From the NCBI GenBank assembly GCA_000711775.1, contig ARYC01017741.1, positions 1 through 64,000 of the forward strand: a stretch of DNA of 64,000 bases, read 5' to 3'. The stretch comes from Oxytricha trifallax. Lineage: Eukaryota > Ciliophora > Spirotrichea > Sporadotrichida > Oxytrichidae. This document shows positions 1 through 12,203 of the stretch, in pieces. Made by a program: the position numbers and the translations under genes. The first letter of the stretch is position 1, and each line of letters starts with the position of its first letter. Below the pieces are notes generated by a model. That model had not been told where the DNA came from. It saw only the letters and a list, made by a program, of their open reading frames with translations, and made no database searches.

Positions 1-1642
1 TCTCGCTCTTCCATTTACTCAAATCGCTCGATGAAACTTTTAAACTTTGGTTCAATCTATAAATCGCTGAATCCACTATTGTTGTTTAACAAATTTGAGG
101 TATTTACACTCAGCAACTTCTTTAAGCTTATAAAGATTCTTTGGGTATCTTTGTGTTTAATTCGCAAATGTATCATTAGGTGAGTTTCTTCACTCACCGC
201 GCTTCCACAGGGACAATAGAAGTTTACTATCTACTGTAGCTACAAGATTTCATCGATTGATTTCAAAATTTGATATGGCTCAAACAATAAAAACAGATCG
301 TAAAATATAGCAGTTAACAAATAACTACGGCAAGTGAAGGAAGTTTTAGGGTCCAGTTAGACTTAGTTAGTTGGATCTCTAAGAATTTGTACATAACTTT
401 CCAGATCATTTTGAATCATTTTACAGGCTGGTATTACTTAAGAAAGTAGATATGCTGGAGTTTATCGTTAAGATTGTAAGGGATTACCAGTTGTGCTTGT
501 ATGATTTTAGAATGTTTGTCTAAGCTAATCCAAAGCACTTGGTTAATTGTTATTTTACTGATTTTGTTGAGTTTATTATTCAAAAGTACTTGAGCTAGCT
601 GTAAAATCTGAGCTGTTATTAACTGTATTTTACTAATGCAGTTAAAATTGGGGGTTTAGCAGTTAACCATCATTTTACACTGAAATTTTAGTCTGATCTT
701 CTCTCAGTTAATCAACATTTATAGGTTAAAATTGTGTAGCTTGTTACAATTCTAACGAATTGTAACAGTTAAATCTACTAATTCTTTCTTATTTCTTTAA
801 TTCCTTCCTATATTAATCATATTCAAAACAACTTGCTAATATATCTAATTTAATAGTATTGGTAATTTTTCACTTAAGCGGAAGTGTAAGATAGAATCAA
901 AAGTGTCATATCCTTGTTATTATATTGAAATTTTTCTATGTTTATACTTAAAGATACATTGCAAGATTTTTGTAAAGTCTAATCTGTAGTCAAGGTGAAA
1001 ATTTCATAGTAAATTAAGAAAATGAACTATCTTCAATTCCATTGAATAGATATGAGAATTAAAAACTGGCCTACTTTTAGCTGATTAATTAAATTCCTAT
1101 TTTGCTAAAGTTATTAGAGCTTGTCAGTACATTATCTGTCAAAGTTACTGAAAGCTTAAGATTAGTCTCTATAAATTTGCCTGCTAATTTAATATTAAAC
1201 AGAGAGGCACTGGGTTCAAGATTAAGATTGCTTTAACTCATTAAACTTTACTTTTACTTTCTTATCCTTTTTAATTTAAAGAAATTCCTCCTTAGCTTAT
1301 TTTAGAATCTCGTCGTATTTGTTCTCATTTTTAGAGTCTGGAATACATTTTTACTCATTATGATTTAAGCTTTGTTGGCTGTTTATATTGTTTTGAATAA
1401 TCACTTATGCTTAACTCCCTTCATCTAACTCATTATCACTTTAACTCTGACTACTACTATCCTCTTCATCCTTTTCCTTTTCAAACTCATTTCTCTGCAG
1501 TTCCAGCTTATGTCGCTCTATATCTTTTCTGAATTCTTTCTGGCTCCCTAGAAGTTTCTGAATCACATTTAAAAGTTAAGCTTTTCTCAATTTATCTTAA
1601 TTTTCCTAAGATTTATTTGGGGTGTCCCTTAATCTAAGCCAT
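1..1642 (-). CDS. C2H2-type zinc-finger protein, C-terminus beyond left edge
   Basis: Reading from ATG at 1642, the protein has an acidic, Lys/Glu-rich N-terminal part, a beta-rich stretch, a long Gln/Asn/Ser-rich linker and then one C2H2-like finger (CPCG, then HLRIKH 12 residues after the second Cys) near 170-225. The finger suggests nucleic-acid binding; no family is recognised. The frame is restored across 853-1011 by removing an IES (pointer ATAGTA). Two frame changes stay unexplained: one at a run of four C near 1629, where one base fewer would join the ATG to the acidic frame, and one near 1215. These may be assembly errors or further IESs. The open frame continues to base 1, so the C-terminus is missing. 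Confidence 0.55.
853..1005 (-). other. IES in zinc-finger gene, pointer ATAGTA
   Basis: ATAGTA occurs at 853-858 and 1006-1011. Between them the gene frame hits TGA stops. Removing 153 bp joins ...SSFSQFT to IKLDILASC in one frame. The copy retained could be either pointer. Confidence 0.6.
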
Positions 1643-2362
1643 TTTTATTATATTTAAAACTATTTATCTTAAAGATAAGTACTATAAACAAGAGTAGATG
1701 CTTAATATCTCGAAAATATACATCAATTTTTACTCATAAAATATCAATTTAGCAAAAATAAGAGAAAATTAACATTTTGATACCCCCACAAGATTTATTA
1801 TTGATAATCTTATTTGTCTCTTATTAAAGATCGCTTTAACTAATTTGTTATTTTTAATCAGAATTTGAGTTTTCCATTTTTAAATTTAATTTCAATTTTA
1901 ATTCAACTCTTAAGTTTAACTTCCTATTTTTATATTTGTGCTCTAAAAATTTATATAAATTTTATATAATAAACATTCAAAAATTAGTAGTTAAAATAAA
2001 AACGAATGCAAAATCATATATATAATTAAAAATGGCAAAAATTATTAATAAAAATGTTCAATAGTTGTTAGTATTATATTTAAGTGAAATTAGAGAATCA
2101 TAGAATTAATTAGTGAGTAAACTCTGATAAGAAAAATAGCAAAAAATGCGTTAAAAATAAAAAACGTCAATTAATGTGAAAAATTCTAATAAAATTAACA
2201 ATTAGTTCTTATAAATGTATATATTTAATCATTATATAAACTAAGCCAGGGAAGCAGGCTGGTTTAATTAATCCACTCCAAAAGAATTTTAACATAGGGT
2301 ACTTTTTAAAAGTTATAAAAAAATGATTATATAATTAAAAAATATTAAGGGATAAAAAATTT
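1643..2362. other. Gene-free AT-rich spacer
   Basis: Between the divergent starts and stops of the zinc-finger and Atg18 genes. Mostly A/T with no sustained open frame under the ciliate code; nothing recognisable is seen. Confidence 0.6.
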
Positions 2363-3853
2363 TCAATTTTAAAATTCGTCTATATGCTTTTTCTGAGAAA
2401 ATTTGATTATTTTGGTTTTGGCATCCATTTCAAATTCAAAGAATTCTCCCTCTTACGTGAAAGCGTATATGTATCATTAAATTCACTTCATTCTATAAAG
2501 TTTGATACATGATATTTGATTTATCATAATAAAAACGCAATTATCCAATAGTTATTAAGATAATTAGTAGCAATTATGTTATTCCTTTAAATAAGTGGTG
2601 CATAATTGATACTCAGTGCACTCTTAGTGGCGGTCATAAAATCATCGCAAGCTTTTGGTATTAAGAAAGTAAACCAACTGCTAGGTCTCTGAGCTACTTG
2701 ATTGCCTCGAGCTGTCTCGTCTATTATGGACTTTTTGTTTATTTGCTATTGAGTGGTTGAAAGTCGTTTTGGGTCTTCCATTTAGAAAACATGAATAGTC
2801 CCAGAGTCTGAGCTGCTCAATAAATATGGTAAAATTTATACTAATACAAGTCAATCTACCCTTGCATAATTAAATACTTTAATTTAAATCGAATCAATAA
2901 GAAGCAATTATCATTGCTAAAGTTGAGGAAGTACTAAGTTGTATTTTTAATGCCTCTTGTGAAAGTATAGAGTTTTTCACCATTTGGTATACTGAAAACT
3001 CTTATCATAGTTCCCTGTGTACTGCAAGTCGCCACCAAATTGCCAAACGGACCCATTCCAATTTTCAAAATAGGAGTTCTATGGCAACGTATAGTGTTAA
3101 CTTTCTTCTGAGTTGAAGTGTCATAAACTTCAAGTAAACCCTCTTTCAAAGATTGGGAATAAACGAGGTATGGATTGATCTTTTTCATTAAAAACAGAAT
3201 AAATATAAATATTGAGTTAAACTATTTGTTTAAAAAGGCAATTTTTACAAATAATTTCAATGATCAAAGCATTACTGCTGAGGCAAATTCTTCCTAAATG
3301 ATTATCAACGTCTAACCTATCTTGAATTTTCATGCCTTCTAGATTGTATAAGAAAATTCTATCCTTCGTTGCACAAAAGATCAACTCTTAATTCAGCTTT
3401 AATTTCACTATTTTTGAATTGAATGATATCTCACATGTTGGACCTTGTTTATATTTAAAAATTTATAATTGACTCAGGAGTAAAATAAAGCCTGTTGTTA
3501 AATACTATGTATTACAGATTTAAAATTTAAATTATTATTTAGTATTCTTGTATCTTAGTATCCCAAATGGTCAATCGTCTCTATGAGTACTATTGGTTCT
3601 CTCCAACGCCAACCAATGCCAATATATTACTAGTATATTACATTTCAACGATACTAACTGGCCCAATATCGGCCCATGATATCAGATCAAATGGATGACA
3701 CTGATATATTCTAAAGCCACGTTTGGTGCCTACTGCCAGACATGTGTTGTCTTAGTTGAAGGAATAATAGAGCACCATTTCTTTGCTGCCTGAAGAGGAG
3801 AAGCGGGAGGAAGCGAAGTTCTCTTTCACTGTTGATTAAGGGGAGGGTTCCAT
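2363..3853 (-). CDS. Atg18/WIPI-family (PROPPIN) beta-propeller protein
   Basis: Atg18/WIPI proteins bind PI3P/PI(3,5)P2 on autophagic and endosomal membranes through a WD40-like propeller. Starting at ATG 3853, the translation shows blade motifs in the family order: LAVGTKRGFRIYQCHPFD, then KLNQELIFCATKDRIFLYNL, then CHRTPILKIGMGPFGNLVAT, then GTMIRVFSIPNGEKLYTF directly followed by TRG. That FTRG stands in place of the family's FRRG lipid-binding motif. Later come SSDSGTIHVF and a C-terminal strand EGEFFEFEMDAKTKI. The frame is broken several times (about 3240, 3540, 2510), consistent with short introns or IESs. TGA stop at 2363-2365. The start lies 190 bp from the divergent LRR gene. The altered FRRG is the main oddity. 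Confidence 0.85.
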
Positions 3854-4043
3854 ATTGTCAATTAAGAGTTGAGCTAAAGTAATTTCTATTTTAAATACAA
3901 ATTATTAATAATCTTATTAATTCCATACTATACTTCTCGCACACTCAGTGATCGATTTGATCTCATAAGGTTTAATAAGCTAATTGATATAATAAATAAG
4001 ATTTTCACATTTAATTGCCAATATTACTTTAATTATTAATAAA
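3854..4043. promoter_or_regulatory. Divergent intergenic region between Atg18-like and LRR genes
   Basis: 190 bp of AT-rich DNA separate the start codons of two divergently oriented genes, so it should hold both 5' ends and possibly both somatic chromosome ends. No specific motif is identified. Confidence 0.4.
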
Positions 4044-7000
4044 ATGCACAACTAGATATAAATATCCTCTGATTAGGAGGCATCCTTAAAAGCACAGCTG
4101 AAATCTAAATTTGTATTTCAAAGTGCGGGTAGTCATCATAAAAACCAAGGAAGTTTGAGTTTTAATAGAAAACATCATTAAAATGAAAGTGGAGGTTTAG
4201 ACCAAGGAGTTGTGAGAAAAGTTAAAGTCAATTAATTAAAATTGCCTCAAATTGGAAGCATAAATAATATTTATAAATATTTATTAAAATTACTTATATT
4301 AGTGATAATATATCAAGATCTAATTAATACTTTATGTATAGAGTAATATTAGAAATATTTAATAAATAATGAAAAGAACTCGCAGGAAAGAATGATAAAC
4401 ATAATAGATGAATATTCAAGTAGAAGAAAGGATTTTTAAAAGAAAATTGTTAATAAATCAGTAAAAACAATTGAGTTGAATTAGACTCTACAATACAAAC
4501 AACTTAAAAATGTTCCTTTTAAATCTTTATTTATAAATTTAATTGTTCCTTCTAATGCAAATGACACTACAATTATAAAACTAAAATGAATGTGCTATAA
4601 AATGGTACTATTAAGAATCTTTTCTCAATTTTATTTCAATAGCCTTTTATCCTGAAAATTAAAATTAAAAATTTAGATATAGAATATTCAGGTTAATGTT
4701 TAGTTCTCAATAAGACACCAAATTGCCATCCTAAGTGAATAAAAGTATCTCTTAAATATATGGTGGAGGTTCAAAGACCAATATTTTTAAATAAACTTCA
4801 ATTTAAATAAAGTTTTGAGCATCATTTAAATACTCTATTATAAAATACCTCCAATAATCTTTTGTTTAATAAATAGAGTAGTGCCTCATGAATAAACTCA
4901 AGTATATCTACAATCCCAAGAAATGATTGATAAACTGCTGTTCAAGCACAGTCTAGTAGCTCCTACAAAATAAAAACACAAGGGTTTTCAATCTCACAGA
5001 TACGAAGCCCCTCAACTTAATATTTTATCTGAAAAATCTATTAGGAGATAGTTGTAGTAGCAATAGCAATTTAGTTAATTGGTTTCCCCTTCAAGTATCC
5101 TGCAAATTGATAGTAATTAAATTGATCAAAATGGAACTTAAGACAATAGCACAATTAGTTTGTTAGAAAATCAAATTATGTAAACAACATATTTGATTAT
5201 TAAATTAAGTAAAAAGGAATTCACAAATTAATTGAAAATAATATTATTTATTTGCGATATTATTTTTAATTATCATGCTTTATTTACCGAATAAAAATAA
5301 AGTATCTTTTTCATTATCTATTTTTCATATAATGCTATGCTTATAGAGAAATTGTATTAATTTATAAATTATTTGACTAAATTTTTTCACAATTAGATAA
5401 GTAGAAAACAAATCTAAATTAGAATTTTAATAGAATGACAAATAAGCAATAAAAGTTAAAGATGGAATAGGTTTTGTTTTCCCATAGATATCCCCAGTAT
5501 CTGGCATTAGATTACAAGAAATATTGAAAAAATAGCAAAAATTGGAGAACAGCTTTAAGTAAAAACATCATGAAATTTAATCACATTCTTTCTTTCAAAA
5601 TAGAAAGCGCAAGCTCAACCAAGATTTCTCTAAAACTTATTTTCACATAAATTTTGTAAATTTTACTGAAGATCCCTGATAAATTTTTATTTACATAAGA
5701 TTCCATAGAAGATATAAGAAATGACAAGAACGATAGCTTTATGATAACAAGCTCTCAACTCTATAAAAACCAAAATGATAAATCCAAATCAAAGAAGGTA
5801 GTCTCCAGACTATCGTCTCGTTCAATCAATCTCTTCTCAAGACCTAATTCAACTTCTAGAAAATCTAAAAGTAGTTCAAGTTCCTCCTCTAATTCTGATA
5901 TGGAAACAAAACTTAAGAAAAACATAGGTGAATCTGCACTGCTAAATTACCAAGATTTGTGTTAGAAAACTTCTAAAATGGTTGAGAAACATAATTTAGA
6001 TGGAAAGTTAATTAAGAGCCCCTTACTTTCTTACCTCTCTGAGATTGATAAGTCTAAAGTCTCGCCCAAAGGTTTTGGTTTAGTTCACAGGAAAAATCGC
6101 AATGAAATTAATATAGGCTCATTTTACTTAAATGACGGCTACATAGATGCATTTTCAAAGGCAATCAACTTAACCAAACATGTTAATAAGTTGAATTTAA
6201 GTAGGAATTAACTTACCTCAAATCGCTTAATAAAGATCCTTAGTATGATTCCTAAAACACTGAGAGAATTAAATTTGAGTAACAATCCCAATTTAACAAT
6301 CGAAGCTTACCAAGTTCTATGTGAGTAAGTTATAGAGAACAACTAATATAAACTCGAAAAGCTAATACTAGAAGGGTGTAAAATAAACGATCAAACTGTA
6401 AAAGTTATAGCTAATTCAATTGAGTATAATCATTCCTTAAGATTCTTGGACTTAAGTAAGAATGAAATTAAAGAGAATGGGGCTAAGGAAATTGGATAGA
6501 TGATAACTAATAACAATAGTCTGGCTGTACTGTTTCTGCATTGGAATAAACTATAAAGTAAAGGTGGTTCATATATAGCTAAAGCTATGAGTAAAAATGT
6601 TAACATTCAAATTCTAGACATGTCTTTTTGTTCTCTTGGGAGTGGCAAAGAGAATCAAGAAATTGTTTTAAAGTTATAAGTTTATAAACTCATTTTTCTT
6701 CTTAAAGGAATAAATTGTCTTTTAACAGTAGATAAAGTTAGCAAAGTAACAATAGAAGGAGCAGCTAAAAGAGGATTAGAATAATTAAATATAAAAATAA
6801 AAAACATCACCAAGGTAAAAGCCAATTGTAAATATAGCTTAAGCTTAAGATTGGAGAGATTTCTTTCTTTAAAACAATAAACTTGTTCATTTGGATTTGT
6901 CATAAAACGGATTTTGCAAACAAGAAGTAGAAATAATGAGTAAGTTATAGGACAGGGATAATAATTTTTATAGGTGAGGGATTGAAAGAGAATCACACAA

Positions 7001-8741
7001 TTCTAGGTATTCATATGTTGGGAAATGAGGCAACCACAGATGCTTTGGGATTTGTTATACCAGCTACCAATGAGGCTATTGATGAATCCAAAAATCACAT
7101 CTTTACTAGAATTAAGCGTAATAATTATTATTGTAACATACTATTCTTTATAGCCTCCCTTGAAACTGGACATGTTAAGAATAAAAACTTAATAAAGCTT
7201 TAAGCAAGTTCAAATTGCTGGATATGTGAAGGATGGACAGAATTTAAATTCACTTTTAAACCAAAAGAAAACATTGATAGTGAAACTGTTCCAATCCAAT
7301 TACATTTGTCTTCTGATATTTATAATGGTGAGTTATTAGAAAAAGATTCAATAACAGTTGACGGGGAAACAATATTTTAAACAACTAGAATGTTGCCTCC
7401 AGGTGAAATAACTTACTACTATTCAATTAATGGATAATAAGAATTGAATGATGAGGAAAATGCAATTGACTCTTCAAAAACAATGAAATCTAAGAAGTTA
7501 CAAAAACTGAATGTTCCTAAAACAAACATAATCGAAAATGTGATTTAAACCAACTAATTAATAACTCAAACATACTTGACTGATATGAGATGCGTACCTA
7601 GACCTCCTCCTAAAAACCTTAAAGGCAGAGAAAAACTTAAAACTCCTTGGGATTTTTTCAAATCTGTCTTTAGAGATTATAAACCTGATAATGAAGCACT
7701 ATTGAACGATTGTTTTGAATTTGATTGGTCCAGTTCTAAAATTGAGAAGATTATTAAAGGTGAAGAAGAAGTAATAAAATGCAAAAATTATTTGAAATCA
7801 GTTTACCAACACTTGTAAGTTTTGATTTCTTTTAATTTCTTTTTAGACGAGAAACTTATAAATTCTTCTCTGCTGTAGATCCAGTTGGGCTCATATGTTC
7901 AATCGGCACCAATATTTATACAGAGATATTAAACAACTGCAATGATTTTAATGACGGAAAAACTTTGAAGATTAGTGACTTAGACTTAGAATTTGTGGCA
8001 ACTAATTCTGGGTAAAAGAAATAAAACCCTAGAAATCCTGAGAGATAACTTGTAAGATATTAGTTAATGGAAGTCTTAGTGAGGTTGGCAATCGATAAGT
8101 TTATTAAAAATGGACATACTAAATCTTACTTTGAGGCAATTAGCCTTGCTTATAACAATCATTTCTTGCAATTTTTCAAGCAATTCGATTGTCACAAATT
8201 TAGAAAAGAAAGGCTATGGAATGAAGAATGTGATTTGGCTTTTAGACTATTTATATTTATTTTAGACGTTAGTATAAGACAGTTTAGGCTCTATTTAATA
8301 AATTTTCAGGAAAATATGCTCTTCCTGGGCAGCAAAAATATGTCTCTCTGGATGAATTTGTAGAAATGGTAACGAGTTCAGGAGTGGTAGATGACTCTTT
8401 TGGAAGTAGGGAGATAGGGCCTTTATTTAATTTATCTATGATGACTTAAAGGAACGAATTAGATTTTGAAAGACATTACAATATGACCATGCCAGAATTC
8501 ATAGAAGCTATAGGCAGAGTGGCTGATAAGCTCACAAATTTACCAGATCTGTTTCCAGAGTTAGTAAGCTAAAACAAATTCACTTGATAAGAAAATCGAA
8601 AGTTTCTTAATGGTACTATGTAGAAATTGTTTGCCAAAATCTTCAGCTGATGCCCTTGAAAAATAATTAAAGAAAGCTATTGAGGAAGAGTTATCACAAC
8701 CTAAAAGAACAAAATTTAATGTTTTAAATAAGAAGTACTGA
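4044..8741 (+). CDS. Leucine-rich-repeat protein with EF-hand-like C-terminus
   Basis: From ATG 4044 (MHNQIQISSDQ) to TGA 8739-8741. The first third is Ser/Gln/Asn-rich. From about 6130 come ribonuclease-inhibitor-type LRRs (KLNLSRN, LRELNLSNNPNLTI, LRFLDLSKNEIKENGAKEIG, LVHLDLSQNGF), then NCWICEGWTEFKF, a proline-rich linker, and an EF-hand-like segment FNKFSGKYALPGQQKYVSLD that appears only after an IES is removed. Four clear short GT..AG introns: 6940-6973, 7118-7153, 7815-7846 and 8564-8591. Four IESs have pointers (separate entries); the stretch about 4480-4900 and the junction near 5180-5380 are not resolved. LRR plus calcium-binding architectures are common in ciliate cytoskeletal or ciliary proteins, but the specific role is unknown. 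That the N-terminal part belongs to the same gene is inferred from continuity and the absence of an upstream ATG in the 5380-5740 frame. Confidence 0.75.
4260..4361 (+). other. IES in LRR gene, pointer ATAAATAAT
   Basis: A 9-bp repeat at 4260-4268 and 4362-4370. The uninterrupted frame gives a hydrophobic, unnatural stretch; excision of 102 bp joins LPQIGSINN to EKNSQERM in the same frame. Confidence 0.6.
5669..5696 (+). other. 28-bp IES in LRR gene, pointer AAGAT
   Basis: AAGAT at 5669-5673 and 5697-5701. It holds an in-frame TGA; removal joins HINFVNFTED to SIEDIRNDKN and leads into the ATG-containing frame at 5741. Confidence 0.7.
6669..6732 (+). other. 64-bp IES in LRR gene, pointer TAAAGTTA
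   Basis: TAAAGTTA at 6669-6676 and 6733-6740. Removal joins ENQEIVLKL to AKQQQKEQ in frame. A GTTTAT..ACAG intron would also be in frame, but its donor is unlike the GTAAGT/GTAATA donors elsewhere in this gene. Confidence 0.6.
8247..8290 (+). other. 44-bp IES in LRR gene, pointer CTATTTA
   Basis: CTATTTA at 8247-8253 and 8291-8297. Removal gives CDLAFRLFNKFSGKYALPGQ, an EF-hand-like sequence, in frame. The obvious alternative intron (8268-8309) leaves the frame wrong by one base. Confidence 0.75.
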
Positions 8742-8877
8742 AACCTTTTTATTAATAATTTTAAATTCAATCAATTAGAACTTAACACTTAATTCTTGAA
8801 TTAATATTCAAATGTATGGGTGTATAAATTGAATTTGTTTGCCACTATTTTATAATTTATTATTTACTATTATTTAA

Positions 8878-11800
8878 ATGAGCTCATTAACAAAAGTTTA
8901 GACCGCTGCCGACCCTTCCTACGATAGCAAAGAGGAGGGCGAGCTTTCTGACGGCGGGTCACTTAGTTAAGAAGAAAGTTAAAAAGTAAAGTGTTGTGTC
9001 ATTTAGTTACTTACATACTCTAACTTAAATCACTTAAAATACCTCCTCCTCATCCCACCTACCCATCAGGAAATCAGATTACTTAAAATCTACAGAACTC
9101 TACAGAATCTTTGATGATGCAATTTTCAAATACTTCTTTGGAAATTACAACAAAGTTTGATGTACTTGCCTTGGAAAAAAGAAAAATGATAAATGGAAGT
9201 GAGTTTAACCGTGATTAGAGTTCTAGAGTTAATTGGGAAAGTAGAGAAGGGGAGTCGTTACTCTGAGTAATCTAATTAGGAGGATGCTCGAGGAGGTTAT
9301 TAAGTATGATTTAATGGGCTTTAAAGGATCTCGGTTTTTATATTTTAGAGAATCCCTATCTTGCACGAATATCTTCTCAATACTTTTCTTACCATAAGAG
9401 ATGTTGAGTAGATTGCGTCCCGCAAAACTGCCCAATTTAGATTACATTTATTTAGTTTCAAGTTTATGATTTTAATCCATAAGTTTTAGGTTGAAGTTAA
9501 GTCAGAAAAGGTACCTAAATAGGCAATATAGTAGCCTTTACCTTCTTAGTAGTTCAAATAAGTTGAGGAAATTAAAACTTCTAATTGTATGTCTTTTCAA
9601 CCATTCTTTTAAACTTAATATAATTATTAGCCAATTTATTAAAAAAGAGGCAGTATCGAGAAGACTAAAATAGCTCTTCCAAGTAGCATAAAGAAGAGGA
9701 TTCGGATGCTGGAGCCATTTCAGATTAAGGAGAACTCGGTGCTATCAAAGTTTAAAGTACAAAGCGATCTGACAAAGAAAAATCAAAGAGAAAGTCTCCA
9801 AAGAAAGACAACAAGCAAGATTACGATTCTGCTGAAGAGATTATCAAAAAATTGAAAACCCAATGTAAGTTAGAATTTCAACCTTAAATTTGTATAGAAG
9901 CTCAAATAGGTAAGTATCAGATTAATGAAGTAGAAGGAAAAAGTGGTAAAAAGTACAAGGTAACTCATTAAACTTACTCATCCTACGATTCTGATGGGAG
10001 CAGAGATTATTCTCCACCTACTACAGGTTTCAAAAATTAAAGCATTAACAAGTAGCAAAAGCAGGGCAAAAGTCTAAATTTGAAAGGTTAAGGATAAGGC
10101 TAAATGAATCAGAATAAGTAAAATAAGTTTGGTAAGAGTCTTGGTATGTAAAATAAGCATTAAAATCAAAAAGGGTAGGTCTATCAGAATAAATAAAAAG
10201 ATCAGTTTTTCACAACTAAGTAAGGTAAAAAGTTTAATGTAAAAGGAAATTAGGGTACAAACAGCTAGTAAAAGTAGCAAAAAAGTGTTTACTTAAGTCA
10301 ATCACTCTGCAAATATGTACTGACCAATACTTGTCACAGAGGAGCTGATTGCAATTTTTCACATGCAACTATTGAGTTTCCCTGCAAGTATCTTCATGGA
10401 ACTGGTTTCTGTGAGAAAGGTCAGTAGTGCAAGTTTGGACATAGATTGTTAAATCCCGAAGAAATACATAAGTTCATGGGAGAAAATGAGGAGTTCCTTA
10501 CTGAGTTAAAATAGAAGACTGGAAAGACAAATCTTGGAGATTATTTTGATAGATTTGTGATGCAGAAAGAAAACTAGCAAAATCAAAGAAAAACTGAGCA
10601 TGCAATGTTGCCTCCTTAACTTATTAATTAAAGTTAAAACTAATAAAGTATGTAAGGGAGCTACTAACCAAATCAAGCAAAGCAACCATAAACTTAAAAT
10701 AAAAATCAATTTGGAAATTAATAATAGGCTAATAATTTCTAGTAGAACAACAATCCATAATAGCAAGCAATTTAATAATTACAAAATGCATTAAAAGTAC
10801 CTGATATATTAAAGCTCTTACAGCCTGTTTAGTAACCTCAATAAGTTCAACAACCTTAAAATCCAATAGTAAACGCTTTACAGTAGGCATTAGGATAACA
10901 GACAGCTGGATGTTAAGGTTCCTAAAATGTTGTTGCTAATCTACTTGGCTCAATATTAGGGTCAACTTAATAGCAGTAAATACAACCATCCCAACCCTAA
11001 AATCCATTGCTTAATTTATTGATGCAGCAAATGCAGCCTCAATAATAGTAGCAACAGACCCAAGTTTAAGGACTAGCTTAATTGCTTAATTTGAATCAAC
11101 AACAGTTTTAAGATCCAAGAATGATTGCAAGTCAAAATCCAAATGATCAACTGGCTCAACTAACATAACTTTTGCAAATATCTGGAGGTAATTAGTAATT
11201 TGCCAATTAGTAATAAAATCCATAAAACTAGATTGCTCAACTCTTACAAGGATTGACTGGAGCTTAGCCATAGTAGCAAAACATTCTTCCAAACTAAAAC
11301 TTTCAGAACTAACTTAATCCATTGTTACAGCAATTATAACAGCAAAATCCAAGCTTTCTAAATTAACAATAGTTGTAGCAGTAACCTTAGTAGTTCAAGA
11401 TGAACTAATTGCTTCAAGGAATGAACTAAATGAACCAACTGCCTTAATAATAGTAATAAGCTCAGTAATTGCAGTTGTTAATGAGTTAAACGATGAATCC
11501 CTAGGCACAAAATCTCATGAATTTAATGTAAAATCCTGTTCCTTAATTGAATTAACAACTACCTCCACAATTCCAAGGCATGCCAGGAGCCACGACTGAT
11601 CAATTTGGCTCACAAAATCTATCAGCAAGCAATCATAACAGTGCTCAACAATAGTTGCCTGGTGATATTTCATATACTAAATCATAGTAAAAGATTCAAA
11701 GACAAGAGTCTCAAACAAGCTCAGCTAGTGGTTAAGTAGAAAATCCTTATGATCCAAGAAAGAAAGATTCTACTAAGAAGTCTTAACTAGCTCTTGATAT

Positions 11801-12203
11801 CGAAAATCTCTATAAGAAGTTGTAGAAAGGGAAGAGTGAAACACCATCAGGAAGTGCTTCAGGTATAGTTTAGCCTCAAAGTATAAGCCAAAGCCAAAAA
11901 GCTTCACAGTAAGATTCTCAGAGTTCAGGGAAGTAGAGTTCAACAAAGGGAGATGAGATATCATCATCCGCTTTGAATGAAGTGAATCCTAGTCAAGTTA
12001 GATCGAGTTCCAATGAACAGGAGACTAATGCCTAGACTCCCTTGAGTAGTTCAGATGGTCAATAAAATCTTGATAAAAACCAAAGTAATAACGGAGGGGA
12101 TCAAGATTTCTTTAGTTAAGGCAAAAAGGTTCAGACTGAGCAAGCTAAACAAAGCCTCAAAGATAGGCTAGCTCTCTCTGGAATTATTAGGAAAAATGCA
12201 TGA
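8878..12203 (+). CDS. Tandem CCCH zinc-finger protein with very long Gln-rich tail
   Basis: ATG 8878 to TGA 12201. The N-terminus is acidic (DSKEEGELSDGG) and followed by a basic, charged region. Two CCCH fingers lie at about 10,310-10,450: CKYVLTNTCHRGADCNFSH (C-x7-C-x5-C-x3-H) and CKYLHGTGFCEKGQQCKFGH (C-x8-C-x5-C-x3-H). This type binds RNA, and the spacing resembles ZC3H4/6-like or CPSF30-like fingers. About 500 residues dominated by Gln, Asn, Leu and Pro follow. The tail ends with conserved-looking DPRKKDS and LKDRLALSGIIRKNA, which also points to the ZC3H4/6-like group. The frame is open without TGA from 9666 to the stop. A 33-nt GTAAGT..TATAG segment at about 9864-9896 is probably an intron. 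A 686-bp IES interrupts the acidic N-terminus. Nuclear RNA processing is the likely role (inference). Confidence 0.85.
8980..9665 (+). other. 686-bp IES in CCCH gene, pointer TAAAA
   Basis: TAAAA at 8980-8984 and 9666-9670. Excision joins SLSQEESQN to SSSKQHKEEDSD in frame. The insert has short spurious frames on both strands and a C-rich patch near 9045-9070; no terminal inverted repeat was found. Confidence 0.65.

Noticed and set aside
6940..6973. TTATAGG repeat as an IES pointer
   Set aside because: Excision at the repeat gives a stop; the GTAAGT..TATAG intron at the same place restores the LRR.
8268..8309. GTTAGT..TCAG intron in the LRR gene
   Set aside because: Splicing leaves the frame wrong by one base; the overlapping CTATTTA pointer pair restores both frame and motif.
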